A DNA stretch of 64,000 nucleotides from Bradyrhizobium sp. (GCF_016219575.1 NZ_JACRMG010000009.1:744001-808000); one strand, 5' to 3'; shown: positions 8,206 through 17,514, counted from the stretch's first letter. The notes: generated by a model from the letters alone, not told the origin. A program made the numbers and translations.

Positions 8206-8484
8206 TCACCACCGGCAGACGGTGCGGCCCCAGCGGCGGCTCCAGTAGCAGCGCGGGCCGACATAGGCGCGCGGAGTGTAGTAATAGGCCCGGGGCGCGT
8301 AGTAGGCGCGCGGAGCGTAATAGGCTCGCGGTGCATAGCCGCGATAGCCCCAGCCGCGTCCACGCCAGGCCTGCGCCGGCGTCGTGGTCGCGCCAACCAG
8401 AATGGCCGACGCACTGACGGCGTAGAGGAACAGCAGTGCTATCGCTGCCAGGCAGCGCGTCAGCAAATTGTAGCGTTTGGCCAT
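8206..8484 (-). CDS. Small exported Tyr/Arg-rich repeat protein
   Basis: This 92-residue protein has a signal or membrane segment (LLTRCLAAIALLFLYAVSAS) followed by a mature region rich in Arg, Tyr, Gly and Trp. That region contains three or four tandem RAYYAP-like units and ends GPRCYWSRRWGRTVCRW. The start at 8484 is chosen for the GGGGAG ribosome-binding sequence just upstream; a longer frame extends to 8739 but lacks such support. Proteins of this look are common in Bradyrhizobium as short secreted hypotheticals. The function is unknown. Confidence 0.75.
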   Translation of the reverse strand: MAKRYNLLTRCLAAIALLFLYAVSASAILVGATTTPAQAWRGRGWGYRGYAPRAYYAPRAYYAPRAYYYTPRAYVGPRCYWSRRWGRTVCRW

Positions 8485-8649
8485 CGAGATCTCCCCGGTC
8501 ACTTCCAACGCCTCAAACCGCATGACGCGATCCCATATACGCGCGAGATCGGGATTCGGTTCGAATGCGCCAAGATGATATTTTTGACGAAGGTTCTTGG
8601 AGTCGCGAGAGACTCTATTGAGACGGCAGAGTAAGGTCAAGCTCGCAAC

Positions 8650-8701
8650 CCGTTCATCTACATTGCCTAATTCTGCCTGACGATGAACGGTAGATGAACG
8701 G
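8650..8701. promoter_or_regulatory. Three-copy octamer repeat in the 8485-8806 intergenic region
   Basis: The octamer ATGAACGG occurs twice in direct orientation (8683-8690 and 8694-8701, spaced exactly 11 bases, one helical turn) and once inverted (CCGTTCAT at 8650-8657). The outer copies form a 12-bp perfect inverted repeat, CCGTTCATCTAC / GTAGATGAACGG. It lies about 105 bases upstream of the carbamoyltransferase. Phased repeats suggest a regulator-binding array; the protein is unknown. Nothing else was recognised in this 322-base gap. Confidence 0.45.
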
Positions 8702-8806
8702 CTGTGCGTCGCGGAAGCTGGCGGCAGGAGGAATGCCATCGTGCAACCCTAGTCTCGACGTCATCGTAAGCTTCAGCCCGAGAGTATTTCCCTCCAGAAA
8801 GTGCCA

Positions 8807-10615
8807 ATGCCCAAACAACATACTTACGTCCTTGGTCTCAACACCTATGACCACGACGTCAGCGCGTGCCTGCTGCGCGACGGTGAGATCGCGTTTGCGA
8901 TCGGCAAGGAGCGGCTGACACGCGAAAAGCACGCCACCGGCTTCTACAAGGAGGTGATCGACTATTGCCTCGATGCCGAGGGCATCACGCTCGCCGACGT
9001 CGATCTGGTCGTGCGCAATTGCTACATCATGCCGGTGCCCGACATGGAGGAGCGCCTGACCTATCAGGACATGCCGGGCTTCCTGCCGCCGCCCGAGCGC
9101 GAGCAGGCCGAACAGCACCCGTATTTCCGCTCTTCCTCCGACAAGGTCGTCTCGGTCTCGCACCATCTGGCGCATGCCTACAGCGCCTTCGCCGCCTCGC
9201 CCTTCGAGGAAGGGGTGGTCATGATCGTCGACGGCGTCGGCAGTTACCGCGCCGATGCGATGGAAAAACTCCCCGAGAATGACGCGGGAAACCCGCTCGC
9301 CCGGGAATCCGAGAGCTACTACCGCTTCTCCGGCACGCAGCTCGAATGCCTGAAGAAGGTCTGGCTGGAGCCGTCCCGCGGCATGCTCAACGAGGAATTC
9401 TACAGCATGCCGGGTCTCGGGGCGCTGTACAGCCGCGCCTCGACCTACGTGTTCGGCGACTGGAACAAGTGCGGCGAACTGATGGGGCTCGCGCCCTATG
9501 GCCGCCGCGACCAATTCAGGCATCTGCTCGAAATGGACGGCGGCGAATTGCGCGTGCCGTCCTGGAACGCTGAATTCAGGCAGCCCTACCTCGTGGGCGC
9601 CGGCGACTGGGAGAAGCACCCGTCGATGCGGCATTGGGAGGATCTGGCCTGGCGGGCGCAGGACGACACCGAAAACGTGCTGCTGGCGCGGACGCGCTGG
9701 CTGCGCGAAACCACGGGCGCGAAGAACCTTTGTATTGCCGGCGGCGTGGCGCTGAACTGCGTGGCCAACGGCCGGATCGCGCGCGAAGGCGGCTTCGAGA
9801 ATGTCTGGATCCAGCCCGCGGCCGGCGACGACGGCATCGCAATCGGCTGCGCCTATTACGGCTGGCTCGAAGTGCTGAAGCAGCCGCGCACCCATGTGAT
9901 GGAGCACGCCTATACCGGCCGTATCTATGGCGAGCACGAGATCGTCAATGCGCTGCAGAAGCCGCTGGTTCGCATCCAGATCAATGCGGTGCGCAGCGAC
10001 GATATCTGCCGCGACACCGCAAGGCTGCTGGCCGACCAGAAGGTGATCGGCTGGTTCCAGGGGCCGTCCGAATTCGGGCCCCGCGCGCTCGGCAACCGCA
10101 GCCTGCTGGCCGATCCGCGCAAGGCCGAGATGAAGGACATCCTCAACAGCCGCGTCAAGCACCGGCAGGCGTTCCGGCCGTTCGCGCCGATCGTGCTGGC
10201 CGAGCGGATGAAGGACATTTTCGAAGGCGAGGAGGACTCGCCCTTCATGCTGATTGCCAAGCCCGTGCGGCCGGAGTGGCGCGACAAGATTCCCGGGATT
10301 GTGCATGTCGACGGCACCGCGCGGGTGCAGACCGTGCGCGAGGCGACCAATCCGAGGCTCTATCGCCTCTTGAAGGAATTCGACCGGCTGACCGGCGTGC
10401 CCGTGCTGATCAACACGTCGTTCAACGTCAAGGGCGAGCCGATCGTGGAAACCCCGCAGGATGCAATGATCTGCTTCCTGACGACGGGCATCGACCACCT
10501 TGTGCTGCACGACACGCTGATATCGAAGAATGCGATGCACCGCGTCGTCGCACCGCTGGTGAAGGTCTTCACCGACGTCGGCGCCGTGGTGGCGCAAAGC
10601 ACGCAGGCGGCGTGA
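8807..10615 (+). CDS. Carbamoyltransferase, NodU/TobZ/CmcH family
   Basis: This protein of about 602 residues has both domains of O-carbamoyltransferases. The N-terminal Kae1-like part carries the metal-binding HHLAHAYSAF motif (about residues 119-128), the DGVGSY phosphate-loop region, MGLAPYG and a GGVALNCVANG segment. The C-terminal YrdC-like part carries FGPRALGNRS and RPFAPIV. These enzymes transfer carbamoyl from carbamoyl phosphate, through an adenylate, to a sugar or antibiotic hydroxyl. No nodulation genes are nearby, so the acceptor is unknown. The ATG at 8807 is preferred; an in-frame GTG two codons earlier is also possible, and neither has a clear ribosome-binding site. Confidence 0.9.
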   Translation: MPKQHTYVLGLNTYDHDVSACLLRDGEIAFAIGKERLTREKHATGFYKEVIDYCLDAEGITLADVDLVVRNCYIMPVPDMEERLTYQDMPGFLPPPEREQAEQHPYFRSSSDKVVSVSHHLAHAYSAFAASPFEEGVVMIVDGVGSYRADAMEKLPENDAGNPLARESESYYRFSGTQLECLKKVWLEPSRGMLNEEFYSMPGLGALYSRASTYVFGDWNKCGELMGLAPYGRRDQFRHLLEMDGGELRVPSWNAEFRQPYLVGAGDWEKHPSMRHWEDLAWRAQDDTENVLLARTRWLRETTGAKNLCIAGGVALNCVANGRIAREGGFENVWIQPAAGDDGIAIGCAYYGWLEVLKQPRTHVMEHAYTGRIYGEHEIVNALQKPLVRIQINAVRSDDICRDTARLLADQKVIGWFQGPSEFGPRALGNRSLLADPRKAEMKDILNSRVKHRQAFRPFAPIVLAERMKDIFEGEEDSPFMLIAKPVRPEWRDKIPGIVHVDGTARVQTVREATNPRLYRLLKEFDRLTGVPVLINTSFNVKGEPIVETPQDAMICFLTTGIDHLVLHDTLISKNAMHRVVAPLVKVFTDVGAVVAQSTQAA

Positions 10616-10631
10616 GCGACCGGCCATAGCC

Positions 10632-10734
10632 CCTCGTGGTGAGGAGCGCGTCTTCGCGCGTCTCGAACCATTTGGCCCGCATCGGGCCTCATCCTTCGAG
10701 ACGCAGCGCGAGCGCCGCTACTCAGGATGAGGGA
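10632..10734. repeat. Palindromic intergenic repeat of the Bradyrhizobium type
   Basis: Two related hairpin units fill the gap. The left unit reads CCTCGTGGTGAGGAGCGCG followed by CGCGCGTCTCGAACCA. The right unit has arms CCTCATCCT / AGGATGAGG around a GC-rich centre. This is the style of the highly repeated extragenic palindromes found between convergent genes in Bradyrhizobium. It probably also serves as a transcription terminator for the carbamoyltransferase and the convergent opgC. Confidence 0.7.
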
Positions 10735-10756
10735 TAGACTTGAGCGGCTCCCGCGA

Positions 10757-11920
10757 TCACGCGGCGGTTGCTGCCGGCGCCTTCGGGGCGGGGGCCTTGG
10801 GCAGGGGCTTGTCCTGCCGCTTCGACCAGGAGATGTAATAGGCGACCAGCGTCATGATCGAGATGCCGGCGACGCTGACGAGAACCTGAACCAGGATCGA
10901 GCCCGAGCTCAGCGACAGCAGGAAGTGCGCCACGAAGGACAGGAATACGCCGACGCAGAACACCGCGAGCGACTGCTGGCCGCAGACCACGACCGGATCC
11001 CATATCTTCCATTCCAGCCCCGGCCAGTCCTTCGGCACGAAGCGCACCACCATGATCACGATGACCACGAAGTGGAGGAATCGGTAGGGCGCCAGGAAGG
11101 TCTTGTCGTTGTGCTTGAAGTGCGAATACAGAAAGTCCGGCAACAGCGCGCCGAAGTCCGGGAATTTGGCGGCCATGGTCATGACCAGCGCAAACAGCAA
11201 ATAGGCAATGCAGAACCAAAGCGTGTATTTCGAGTTGACGATCGCGATCGACTTGCGGGCGCCGCCCATCGCGCACCAGGCGCCGAACACGAACAACACC
11301 TGCCAGGCCAGCGGATTGAAATACCAGGTCCCGGCGGGATAGGCGGTGAAGTTCCAGCCCATCTGGCGCGAAACCAGCCACAGCACGATCGAGATCACCA
11401 TGGTGAGGTCGGGTTGGCGCAGCATGAACCACAGCACCGGCGGAAACAGGCCCATCAGCACGATGTAGAGCGGCAGCACGTCGAGATTGACCGGCTTGAA
11501 CTTCAGCATGAGTCCTTGCCGCAGCGTCTCGGTGGCCTGGTCAACCAGGCCCGCCACGTTGAACTCGTTGATCATCTCGGAGTCGCCGAAGCGCAGCGCG
11601 AGATAGGTGATCGCGGCGATGTAGATCACGAACAGGATGATATGGGCGACGTAGAGTTGCCAGACCCGCTTGGTCAGGCGGGTGGCGCCGACGACGAAGC
11701 CACGGTCGAGCATCATCCGCGCATAGACGAAGGAGGCGGTGTAGCCGGAGATGAAAACGAACAGGTCGGCCGCGTCCGAAAACCCGTAATTCCGGGTCGT
11801 GATCCAGTTCACCACGTTGTCGGGGATATGATCGAGATAGATCGCCCAGTTGGCGACCCCGCGAAACAGGTCGAGCCGGAGGTCACGTCCTTTGTCGGGC
11901 AGGATGGCGTTGATTTTCAT
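10757..11920 (-). CDS. opgC: OpgC-like membrane protein (osmoregulated periplasmic glucan modification)
   Basis: This 387-residue polytopic protein has about ten hydrophobic segments. It begins with the family motif RDLRLDLFRGVANWAIYLDHIP, broken here only by length, followed by FSDAADLFVFISGY, which is typical of OpgC. OpgC proteins of the acyltransferase-3 superfamily attach succinyl groups to periplasmic glucans. The ATG at 11920 is chosen because it opens the conserved N-terminus; an upstream GTG at 11959 would add 13 poorly conserved residues. The tail is Ala/Pro/Lys-rich. No opgGH genes are in view. Confidence 0.85.
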   Translation of the reverse strand: MKINAILPDKGRDLRLDLFRGVANWAIYLDHIPDNVVNWITTRNYGFSDAADLFVFISGYTASFVYARMMLDRGFVVGATRLTKRVWQLYVAHIILFVIYIAAITYLALRFGDSEMINEFNVAGLVDQATETLRQGLMLKFKPVNLDVLPLYIVLMGLFPPVLWFMLRQPDLTMVISIVLWLVSRQMGWNFTAYPAGTWYFNPLAWQVLFVFGAWCAMGGARKSIAIVNSKYTLWFCIAYLLFALVMTMAAKFPDFGALLPDFLYSHFKHNDKTFLAPYRFLHFVVIVIMVVRFVPKDWPGLEWKIWDPVVVCGQQSLAVFCVGVFLSFVAHFLLSLSSGSILVQVLVSVAGISIMTLVAYYISWSKRQDKPLPKAPAPKAPAATAA

Positions 11921-12138
11921 GGGGGCCGCTTCGAGGTGATGCTTTGGGAAAGGTAGCACGGGCGCCGCTGGTCCGGCCCGGATGGCAGATTGTCACAGCG
12001 CAGCATAATGACTATACCGGTCCGGAAAAAGCGATGACGTCGGGAATCACCGATCAAATCCCTGAAAGGTGTCTCTATACTATCCCGGCTGCTTTCGCCA
12101 AACGCCCGCAACCCGCCATCCACGAGGTCCGACCTTCC

Positions 12139-12444
12139 ATGACCGCGCGCATTTTCAAGCCCGCCAAGAACGCGATGCAATCGGGTCGGGCCAAGACCAG
12201 GGAATGGCAATTGGACTATGAACCGGAGCAGCCGCGGGCGATCGAGCCCCTGATGGGCTGGACTTCCTCGGGCGACATGAAGCAGCAGCTCACCATCCGC
12301 TTCGACACCAAGGAGGATGCGGTCGCCTATTGCGAGCGCAAGGGAATTCCTTACCAGGTGATCGAGCCGAAGGCCTCGGCCCACCGCCAGGTCGCCTATG
12401 CCGACAATTTTGCGTTCCGCCGCGGCGAGCCCTGGACGCATTAG
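12139..12444 (+). CDS. NDUFS4-like NADH:ubiquinone oxidoreductase accessory subunit
   Basis: This 101-residue protein carries the ETC complex I subunit pattern: ARIFKPAKNAMQSG and REWQLDYEP, then GWTSSGDM, FDTKEDAVAYCERKGI and the terminal NFAFRRGEPWTH. In alphaproteobacteria this protein is the accessory (18 kDa/NDUFS4-type) subunit of respiratory complex I, encoded apart from the nuo operon. The start at 12139 fits the conserved N-terminus and has GAGG 13 bases upstream; the open frame runs further upstream without support. Confidence 0.9.
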   Translation: MTARIFKPAKNAMQSGRAKTREWQLDYEPEQPRAIEPLMGWTSSGDMKQQLTIRFDTKEDAVAYCERKGIPYQVIEPKASAHRQVAYADNFAFRRGEPWTH

Positions 12445-12472
12445 AATCCAGGGCGCACCCGCTGGTGCTGTG

Positions 12473-12967
12473 CTAATCGGCCGGGCGAGGGTGGGGCGCT
12501 TCGGGCAACGGAAGCGGCGCGTCCTTTGAAAGGCCGAGCACCGGATAGGTCCGGATGGTCTGCACCTCCGGCATGGCCGCGAATTGCAGCAATTGCCGGT
12601 GCATGGCCTCCACATTCGGCGCCAGGCATTTGAGCATGAAGTCGGCATCCCCCGATATTTGCGAGCACTGCTGGACATGCGGCAGCGCCGCAATCGAGGC
12701 TTCGAACGCCTGCACCGCCGTGCGCGCCTGGCTCTTCAACTGGATCAACACAAAGGAAGTTACCTCGTAGCCGAGGCGCCTTTCGTCCAGGGTTGCCCGG
12801 ATCGCCCGGATAAAGCCCCGGCGGCGCAGGGATTTCATCCTCCGCTGGCACGGAGGTGGCGAGATGCCGACCCGCTCCGCCAATTCGTTGTTGCGGATGC
12901 GCCCGTCCTTTTGCAGCTCGGACAATATCTTCAGGTCGATCTCGTCCAGCGGCTCGTCGTCGGTCAT
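12473..12967 (-). CDS. Lrp/AsnC-family transcriptional regulator
   Basis: This 164-residue protein has an N-terminal AsnC-type helix-turn-helix (LDEIDLKILSELQKDGRI, NNELAERVGISPPPCQRRM). A C-terminal RAM ligand-binding domain follows (residues about 70-150, with SGDADFMLKC). Members sense amino acids such as leucine. It lies 11 bases after the tetR stop on the same strand, so the two regulators are probably co-transcribed. The divergent leucine-degradation operon is a plausible target. The C-terminus is Pro-rich. Confidence 0.92.
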   Translation of the reverse strand: MTDDEPLDEIDLKILSELQKDGRIRNNELAERVGISPPPCQRRMKSLRRRGFIRAIRATLDERRLGYEVTSFVLIQLKSQARTAVQAFEASIAALPHVQQCSQISGDADFMLKCLAPNVEAMHRQLLQFAAMPEVQTIRTYPVLGLSKDAPLPLPEAPHPRPAD

Positions 12968-12978
12968 GGTGGTTCGCC

Positions 12979-13623
12979 TCAGGCGCCGGTGGCCATGCGC
13001 GGCGTCTTGCGCTTGCCACGCGAGGCTGCCGTCGCCGGCATGACGCCCGAAAGCACGAGCTTCTCGTGGGCCTCTATGATGGCTTCCCTCGTCAGGCGGC
13101 CGCCCGGCCGGTACCAGCTGCAGAGGCCGGTGAGGAGGGCGATGATCGCAAAGGTCGCGACCTGGATGTCGGTCACCTCGAAAACGCCCTTGGCCACGCC
13201 GTCGGACAGAATGCCTCCCAGCCGCTGCTCATAAGCACCGCGCAGCTTCACGATCGCCTCGTAATTCCCCGGATCGAGGCTGCGCAGCTCGGAATTGGCA
13301 ATGAAGACCTCGCGCTTCCGGCTCATGTGATAGGTGACGTGGAAGGCGACGAAGGCGCGGAGCCGCTCGACCGGCTCCTGCTTGCCATCCAGCGCGCGAT
13401 CGAGCTGGCGCAGGAGCTCGTTGATGTGGTCCTGGATCAGGTCGAACAGCAGTTCCTGCTTGGTCGAGATGTGATTGTAGAGAGAGCCGGCCTGGATGCC
13501 GACCTCGGCGGCGAGCTGACGCAGGCTCATCGCCTCATAGCCGTGCTCGAAGATCAGGCGCAGCCCCGCTTTGCGGATCGCCTCCATGGTCCTGGGGCCG
13601 TATGAACCGATCGTGCGCGCCAT
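12979..13623 (-). CDS. TetR-family transcriptional regulator
   Basis: This 214-residue protein has a TetR N-terminal helix-turn-helix (AGLRLIFEHGYEAMSLRQLA, VGIQAGSLYNHISTKQELL). A C-terminal ligand domain of the TetR_C type found in acyl-CoA-responsive regulators follows. The ATG at 13623 is chosen because GAGGA lies just upstream; the frame remains open to 13683 without a ribosome-binding site. It is divergent from the carboxylase operon and is the likely repressor of it, probably responding to an acyl-CoA intermediate (inferred). Confidence 0.9.
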   Translation of the reverse strand: MARTIGSYGPRTMEAIRKAGLRLIFEHGYEAMSLRQLAAEVGIQAGSLYNHISTKQELLFDLIQDHINELLRQLDRALDGKQEPVERLRAFVAFHVTYHMSRKREVFIANSELRSLDPGNYEAIVKLRGAYEQRLGGILSDGVAKGVFEVTDIQVATFAIIALLTGLCSWYRPGGRLTREAIIEAHEKLVLSGVMPATAASRGKRKTPRMATGA

Positions 13624-13652
13624 GGGGTCCTCAGACGAGGGCATAAAAAAGC

Positions 13653-13766
13653 AAACGTACGTATCTTTATTGCATGAAATCATTGAAATTTCAATGCACT
13701 GCAGGCCGTTCTTGCGGCAACCAAATGACCCTCTTGAGATTGCTATTAAAAAACGTATGATCGTTT
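13653..13766. promoter_or_regulatory. Candidate TetR operators in the divergent promoter region
   Basis: Two similar 16-base sites, AAACGTACGTATCTTT (13653-13668) and AAACGTATGATCGTTT (13751-13766), match at 11 positions and are imperfect palindromes. Between them lies a perfect 16-base palindrome, CATTGAAATTTCAATG (13681-13696). All three are in the 284-base gap between tetR and the carboxylase operon. Which protein binds which site is not known. Confidence 0.5.
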
Positions 13767-13907
13767 AATTCCCGGGGAAAGAAAATTGGCCTTCAGGACG
13801 GCGCGCGGCAAAGATGATACAGGCAGTCGCGCGCCGGTGCGAAGCGTTCCGTTTCGCCGTCCTGAAGCCAGCCCGACGCCTCCGCAGCAAAAAGAAAAGC
13901 GCCGCCC

Positions 13908-15512
13908 ATGCCGCTTCATTCCACCATCGATCCATCGTCATCCGAATTCGCAGGCAATGCCGAAGTCATGCGCGGCCTTGTCGCTGAGCTCCGCGACAAG
14001 CTGAAGGAGGTTTCCGGCGGCGGCGGCGAGGTTTCCCGCAAGCGCCATACCTCGCGCGGCAAGATGCTGGCCCGCGACCGCGTCGACCTCCTGGTCGATC
14101 CCGGTACTGCCTTTCTGGAACTGTCGCCGCTGGCGGCCAACGGCCTCTATGGCGGGGACGTGCATTCGGCGAGCGTGATCACCGGGGTTGGCCGGGTTTC
14201 CGGCCGGGAATGCGTCATAGTCGCCAATGATGCGACCATCAAGGGCGGCACCTATTACCCGATGACGGTGAAGAAGCATCTGCGCGCGCAGGATATTGCG
14301 CGGCAGAACAATCTGCCCTGCATCTACATGGTCGATTCCGGCGGCGCGTTTCTGCCGTTGCAGGACGATATCTTTCCGGACGAGCGGCATTTCGGCCATA
14401 TCTTCTACAACCAGGCGCAGATGTCATCGCTCGGCATTCCCCAGATTGCGATCGTGATGGGCTCCTGTACCGCGGGCGGCGCCTATGTGCCGGCGATGTC
14501 GGACGAGAGCATCATCGTGCGCAACCAGGGCACGATCTTCCTTGGCGGCCCGCCGCTGGTGAAGGCTGCGACCGGCGAGGTCGTCACCGCGGAAGAACTC
14601 GGCGGCGCCGACGTGCATTCGCGCCATTCCGGCGTCACCGACCATTATGCGCAGAATGATGCGCATGCGATCGGCATTGCGCGCCGCATCGTCGCCACGC
14701 TGAAGAAGCCGGCGCCTGCCGTGCTCAACATGCGCGAACCGCGTGAGCCGCTGTTTCCGGCCGAGGAAATCTATGGCGTGGTGTCCGCCCACGGCCGCAA
14801 GCCGTTCGACGTACACGACATCATCGCGCGCATCGTCGATGGCTCCGAATTTGATGAGTTCAAGAAACTCTATGGCACGACGCTGATCTGCGGTTTCGCC
14901 CACATCTGGGGCTATCCGGTCGGCATCATCGCCAACAACGGCATCCTGTTCAGCGAGAGTTCGCTGAAGGGGGCCCATTTCATCGAGTTGTGCTGCCAGC
15001 GCGGCATTCCCCTGGTGTTCCTGCAGAACATCACGGGCTTCATGGTCGGCAAGAAATACGAGGCCGGCGGCATCGCGCGGGACGGCGCCAAGCTGGTGAC
15101 GGCGGTGGCAACCGCCGGCGTGCCGAAATTCACGGTGGTTATCGGCGGTTCGCACGGCGCCGGCAATTACGGCATGTGCGGACGCGCCTACTGCCCGCGC
15201 TTCCTCTGGATGTGGCCGAACGCGCGCATCTCGGTGATGGGCGGCGAGCAGGCCTCGATGGTGCTGAGCCAGGTGCGCCGCGACGGCATCGAGGCTAAGG
15301 GCGAGACTTGGTCTGCGGAGGAAGAGGAGAAATTCCGCGAACCGATCCGCGCCCAGTATGAGAAGCAGGGCAATCCGTATTACGCCACCGCGCGGCTGTG
15401 GGACGACGGCGTGATCGATCCGGCCGACACGCGGCTCGTGCTTGGGCTGGGGTTGTCGGCTGCGGCGAATGCGCCGATCGAGCCGACGAAGTTCGGCCTG
15501 TTCAGGATGTGA
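13908..15512 (+). CDS. Acyl-CoA carboxylase beta subunit, methylcrotonyl-CoA carboxylase type
   Basis: This 534-residue carboxyltransferase subunit has an N-terminal [20 protein letters not shown] segment, then [31 protein letters not shown] and [15 protein letters not shown]. The C-terminal half contains [20 protein letters not shown] and [10 protein letters not shown]. The closest pattern is the beta subunit of 3-methylcrotonyl-CoA carboxylase (LiuB/MccB), although geranyl-CoA carboxylase is related. It would transfer carboxyl from biotin to methylcrotonyl-CoA in leucine breakdown. It is the first gene of a three-gene operon and is followed two bases later by the biotin-carrying subunit. 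Confidence 0.9.
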   Translation: MPLHSTIDPSSSEFAGNAEVMRGLVAELRDKLKEVSGGGGEVSRKRHTSRGKMLARDRVDLLVDPGTAFLELSPLAANGLYGGDVHSASVITGVGRVSGRECVIVANDATIKGGTYYPMTVKKHLRAQDIARQNNLPCIYMVDSGGAFLPLQDDIFPDERHFGHIFYNQAQMSSLGIPQIAIVMGSCTAGGAYVPAMSDESIIVRNQGTIFLGGPPLVKAATGEVVTAEELGGADVHSRHSGVTDHYAQNDAHAIGIARRIVATLKKPAPAVLNMREPREPLFPAEEIYGVVSAHGRKPFDVHDIIARIVDGSEFDEFKKLYGTTLICGFAHIWGYPVGIIANNGILFSESSLKGAHFIELCCQRGIPLVFLQNITGFMVGKKYEAGGIARDGAKLVTAVATAGVPKFTVVIGGSHGAGNYGMCGRAYCPRFLWMWPNARISVMGGEQASMVLSQVRRDGIEAKGETWSAEEEEKFREPIRAQYEKQGNPYYATARLWDDGVIDPADTRLVLGLGLSAAANAPIEPTKFGLFRM

Positions 15513-15514
15513 CG

Positions 15515-17512
15515 ATGAAGAGCAAGATGTACCACCGCTTCCGCACACTCCTGATCGCCAATCGCGGCGAGATCGCCTGTCGCGTCATCCGCACCGCGCG
15601 TGCCATGGGCCTGCGCACGGTCGCTGTCTATTCCGAGGCCGACGCAGGCGCGATGCATGTCGCGATGGCGGATTCCGCGGTGCTGCTCGGGCCGGCACGC
15701 GCGCGGGACAGCTATCTCCACATCGATGCCGTCATTGACGCGGCGAAGAAGACCGGCGCCGAAGCGATCCATCCAGGCTATGGCTTCCTGTCCGAGAACG
15801 CGGAATTCGCGGAAGCCTGCGCCAGGGCCGGCATCGTCTTCGTCGGCCCGACGGCCGCGATGATGACGGCAATGGGCTCGAAATCCGGCTCCAAACAGCT
15901 GATGGAGAAGGCCGGCGTTCCGCTGGTGCCCGGCTATCACGGCGACGCTCAGGACGAGGCCACGCTTGCGAAGGCCGCCGAGAAGGTCGGCTTCCCCGTG
16001 CTGGTCAAGGCGTCGGCCGGCGGCGGCGGCCGCGGCATGCGCGTGGTACGCTCCAGGGAAGAACTGGGACCGGCGATCGTCAGCGCCAAGCGCGAGGCCA
16101 AGGCAGCATTCGGCGACGACCGCATGTTGATCGAGAAATACGTCGACAATCCCCGCCATATCGAGGTGCAGATCATCGGCGACAGCCACGGCAACCTGCT
16201 GTCGCTGTTCGAGCGCGAATGCACGCTGCAGCGACGGCACCAGAAAGTGATCGAGGAAGCACCGTCGCCGACGCTCAACGCCAAACAGCGCGAGACGGTC
16301 TGCGAGGCGGCGCGCAAGGCGGCCGGCGCGGTGAATTATGTCGGCGCCGGCACCATCGAATTCGTCTCCGACGGCAAGGACGTGTTCTTCATCGAGATGA
16401 ACACCCGCCTGCAGGTCGAGCATCCCGTGACCGAACTAATCACCGGCATCGATCTCGTCGAGTGGCAGCTTCGCGTTGCCTTTGGCGAAAAGTTGCCGCT
16501 GACCCAGGACCAGATCAGGCTCAACGGCCACGCCATCGAGGCGCGGGTCTACGCCGAAAACCCGCAAAAGAATTTCATGCCGTCGGTCGGCCGCATCAGG
16601 ACCTGGCGCACGCCAGCCGAGACCGACGGCCTGCGTATCGATGCCGGCTATCGCAGCGGCGATGCGGTCTCGCCTTATTACGACGCCATGCTGGCAAAGG
16701 TGATCGCCTGGGCGCCGACGCGCGATGTCGCCATCGACAAGTTGAACCGCGGGTTGGAGGAAACCGACGTCCGCGGCATCGTCACCAACATTCCCTTCCT
16801 GTCCGCGCTGGTGACGCACCCCAAGGTGCGCTCCAACCACATCGATACCGGCTTCATCGAGCGCGAGCTGAAGAGCCTGACCGAGACCTCGCCGCCGGTG
16901 GGCGATCTCGAGCTCTGCGCGGCGGTCGCGGCCATCCTGGTTGACGAGCAGCAGGCGGTGCGCACGCAATCCCGTTCGCCGTGGCAGACCTTTGGCTGGC
17001 AGCCGGTTGGCCGCCGCCAGCGGGTGTTTTCGTTCCGCCAGGGGCCGGGCGCCGAGCACAAGGTGACGCTGCACTACGGAAAGGGCATGGCGACGCTGTC
17101 GGTCGGCAAGCGCGAGATCGCGCTTGCCTTCGCGCCTGTTGATGGCGGTTTCGACATGACCCTCGACGGGGTGAAGTCGCGCGTGGCGTCGGTCATCGAG
17201 GGCCACGAACTCTATTTGCGCACGGGCAACGGCCGCTTCGATCTGCATTGGGTCGATCCGTTCGGCGGCGAGACCGAGGAGCAGGTTGGCGAGGACAAGA
17301 TCGTGGCGCCGTTGCCGGGGACCGTGGTGGCGCTGCTGGCGGAGGAAGGCGCCAAACTCGAGAAGGGCGCGGCAATTCTCACCCTGGAGGTCATGAAAAT
17401 GGAGCAGACCCTGCGCGCGCCGTTTGCCGGCGTGCTGAAGAAGCTCAAATGCAAGGTCGGCGACATCGTCGGCGAGGGCGTCGAACTCGCCGAAATCGAG
17501 CCGGCTGCCTGA
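15515..17512 (+). CDS. Acyl-CoA carboxylase alpha subunit (biotin carboxylase + biotin carrier)
   Basis: This 665-residue protein begins with a biotin carboxylase domain (TLLIANRGEIACRVIRTA, then the ATP-grasp glycine loop KASAGGGGRGMR and EMNTRLQVEHPVTE). A linker domain follows, and the C-terminal biotin carrier domain ends with EVMKMEQ, where the lysine to be biotinylated is K628. The architecture matches LiuD/MccA. It starts two bases after the beta-subunit stop, and the HMG-CoA lyase starts two bases after its own stop, which indicates one tightly coupled operon. Confidence 0.93.
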   Translation: MKSKMYHRFRTLLIANRGEIACRVIRTARAMGLRTVAVYSEADAGAMHVAMADSAVLLGPARARDSYLHIDAVIDAAKKTGAEAIHPGYGFLSENAEFAEACARAGIVFVGPTAAMMTAMGSKSGSKQLMEKAGVPLVPGYHGDAQDEATLAKAAEKVGFPVLVKASAGGGGRGMRVVRSREELGPAIVSAKREAKAAFGDDRMLIEKYVDNPRHIEVQIIGDSHGNLLSLFERECTLQRRHQKVIEEAPSPTLNAKQRETVCEAARKAAGAVNYVGAGTIEFVSDGKDVFFIEMNTRLQVEHPVTELITGIDLVEWQLRVAFGEKLPLTQDQIRLNGHAIEARVYAENPQKNFMPSVGRIRTWRTPAETDGLRIDAGYRSGDAVSPYYDAMLAKVIAWAPTRDVAIDKLNRGLEETDVRGIVTNIPFLSALVTHPKVRSNHIDTGFIERELKSLTETSPPVGDLELCAAVAAILVDEQQAVRTQSRSPWQTFGWQPVGRRQRVFSFRQGPGAEHKVTLHYGKGMATLSVGKREIALAFAPVDGGFDMTLDGVKSRVASVIEGHELYLRTGNGRFDLHWVDPFGGETEEQVGEDKIVAPLPGTVVALLAEEGAKLEKGAAILTLEVMKMEQTLRAPFAGVLKKLKCKVGDIVGEGVELAEIEPAA

Positions 17513-17514
17513 GC

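Noticed and set aside
8230..8345. Tandem repeats that might be taken for a CRISPR-like array
   Set aside because: The units are directly adjacent, lie inside a coding frame and have no spacers.
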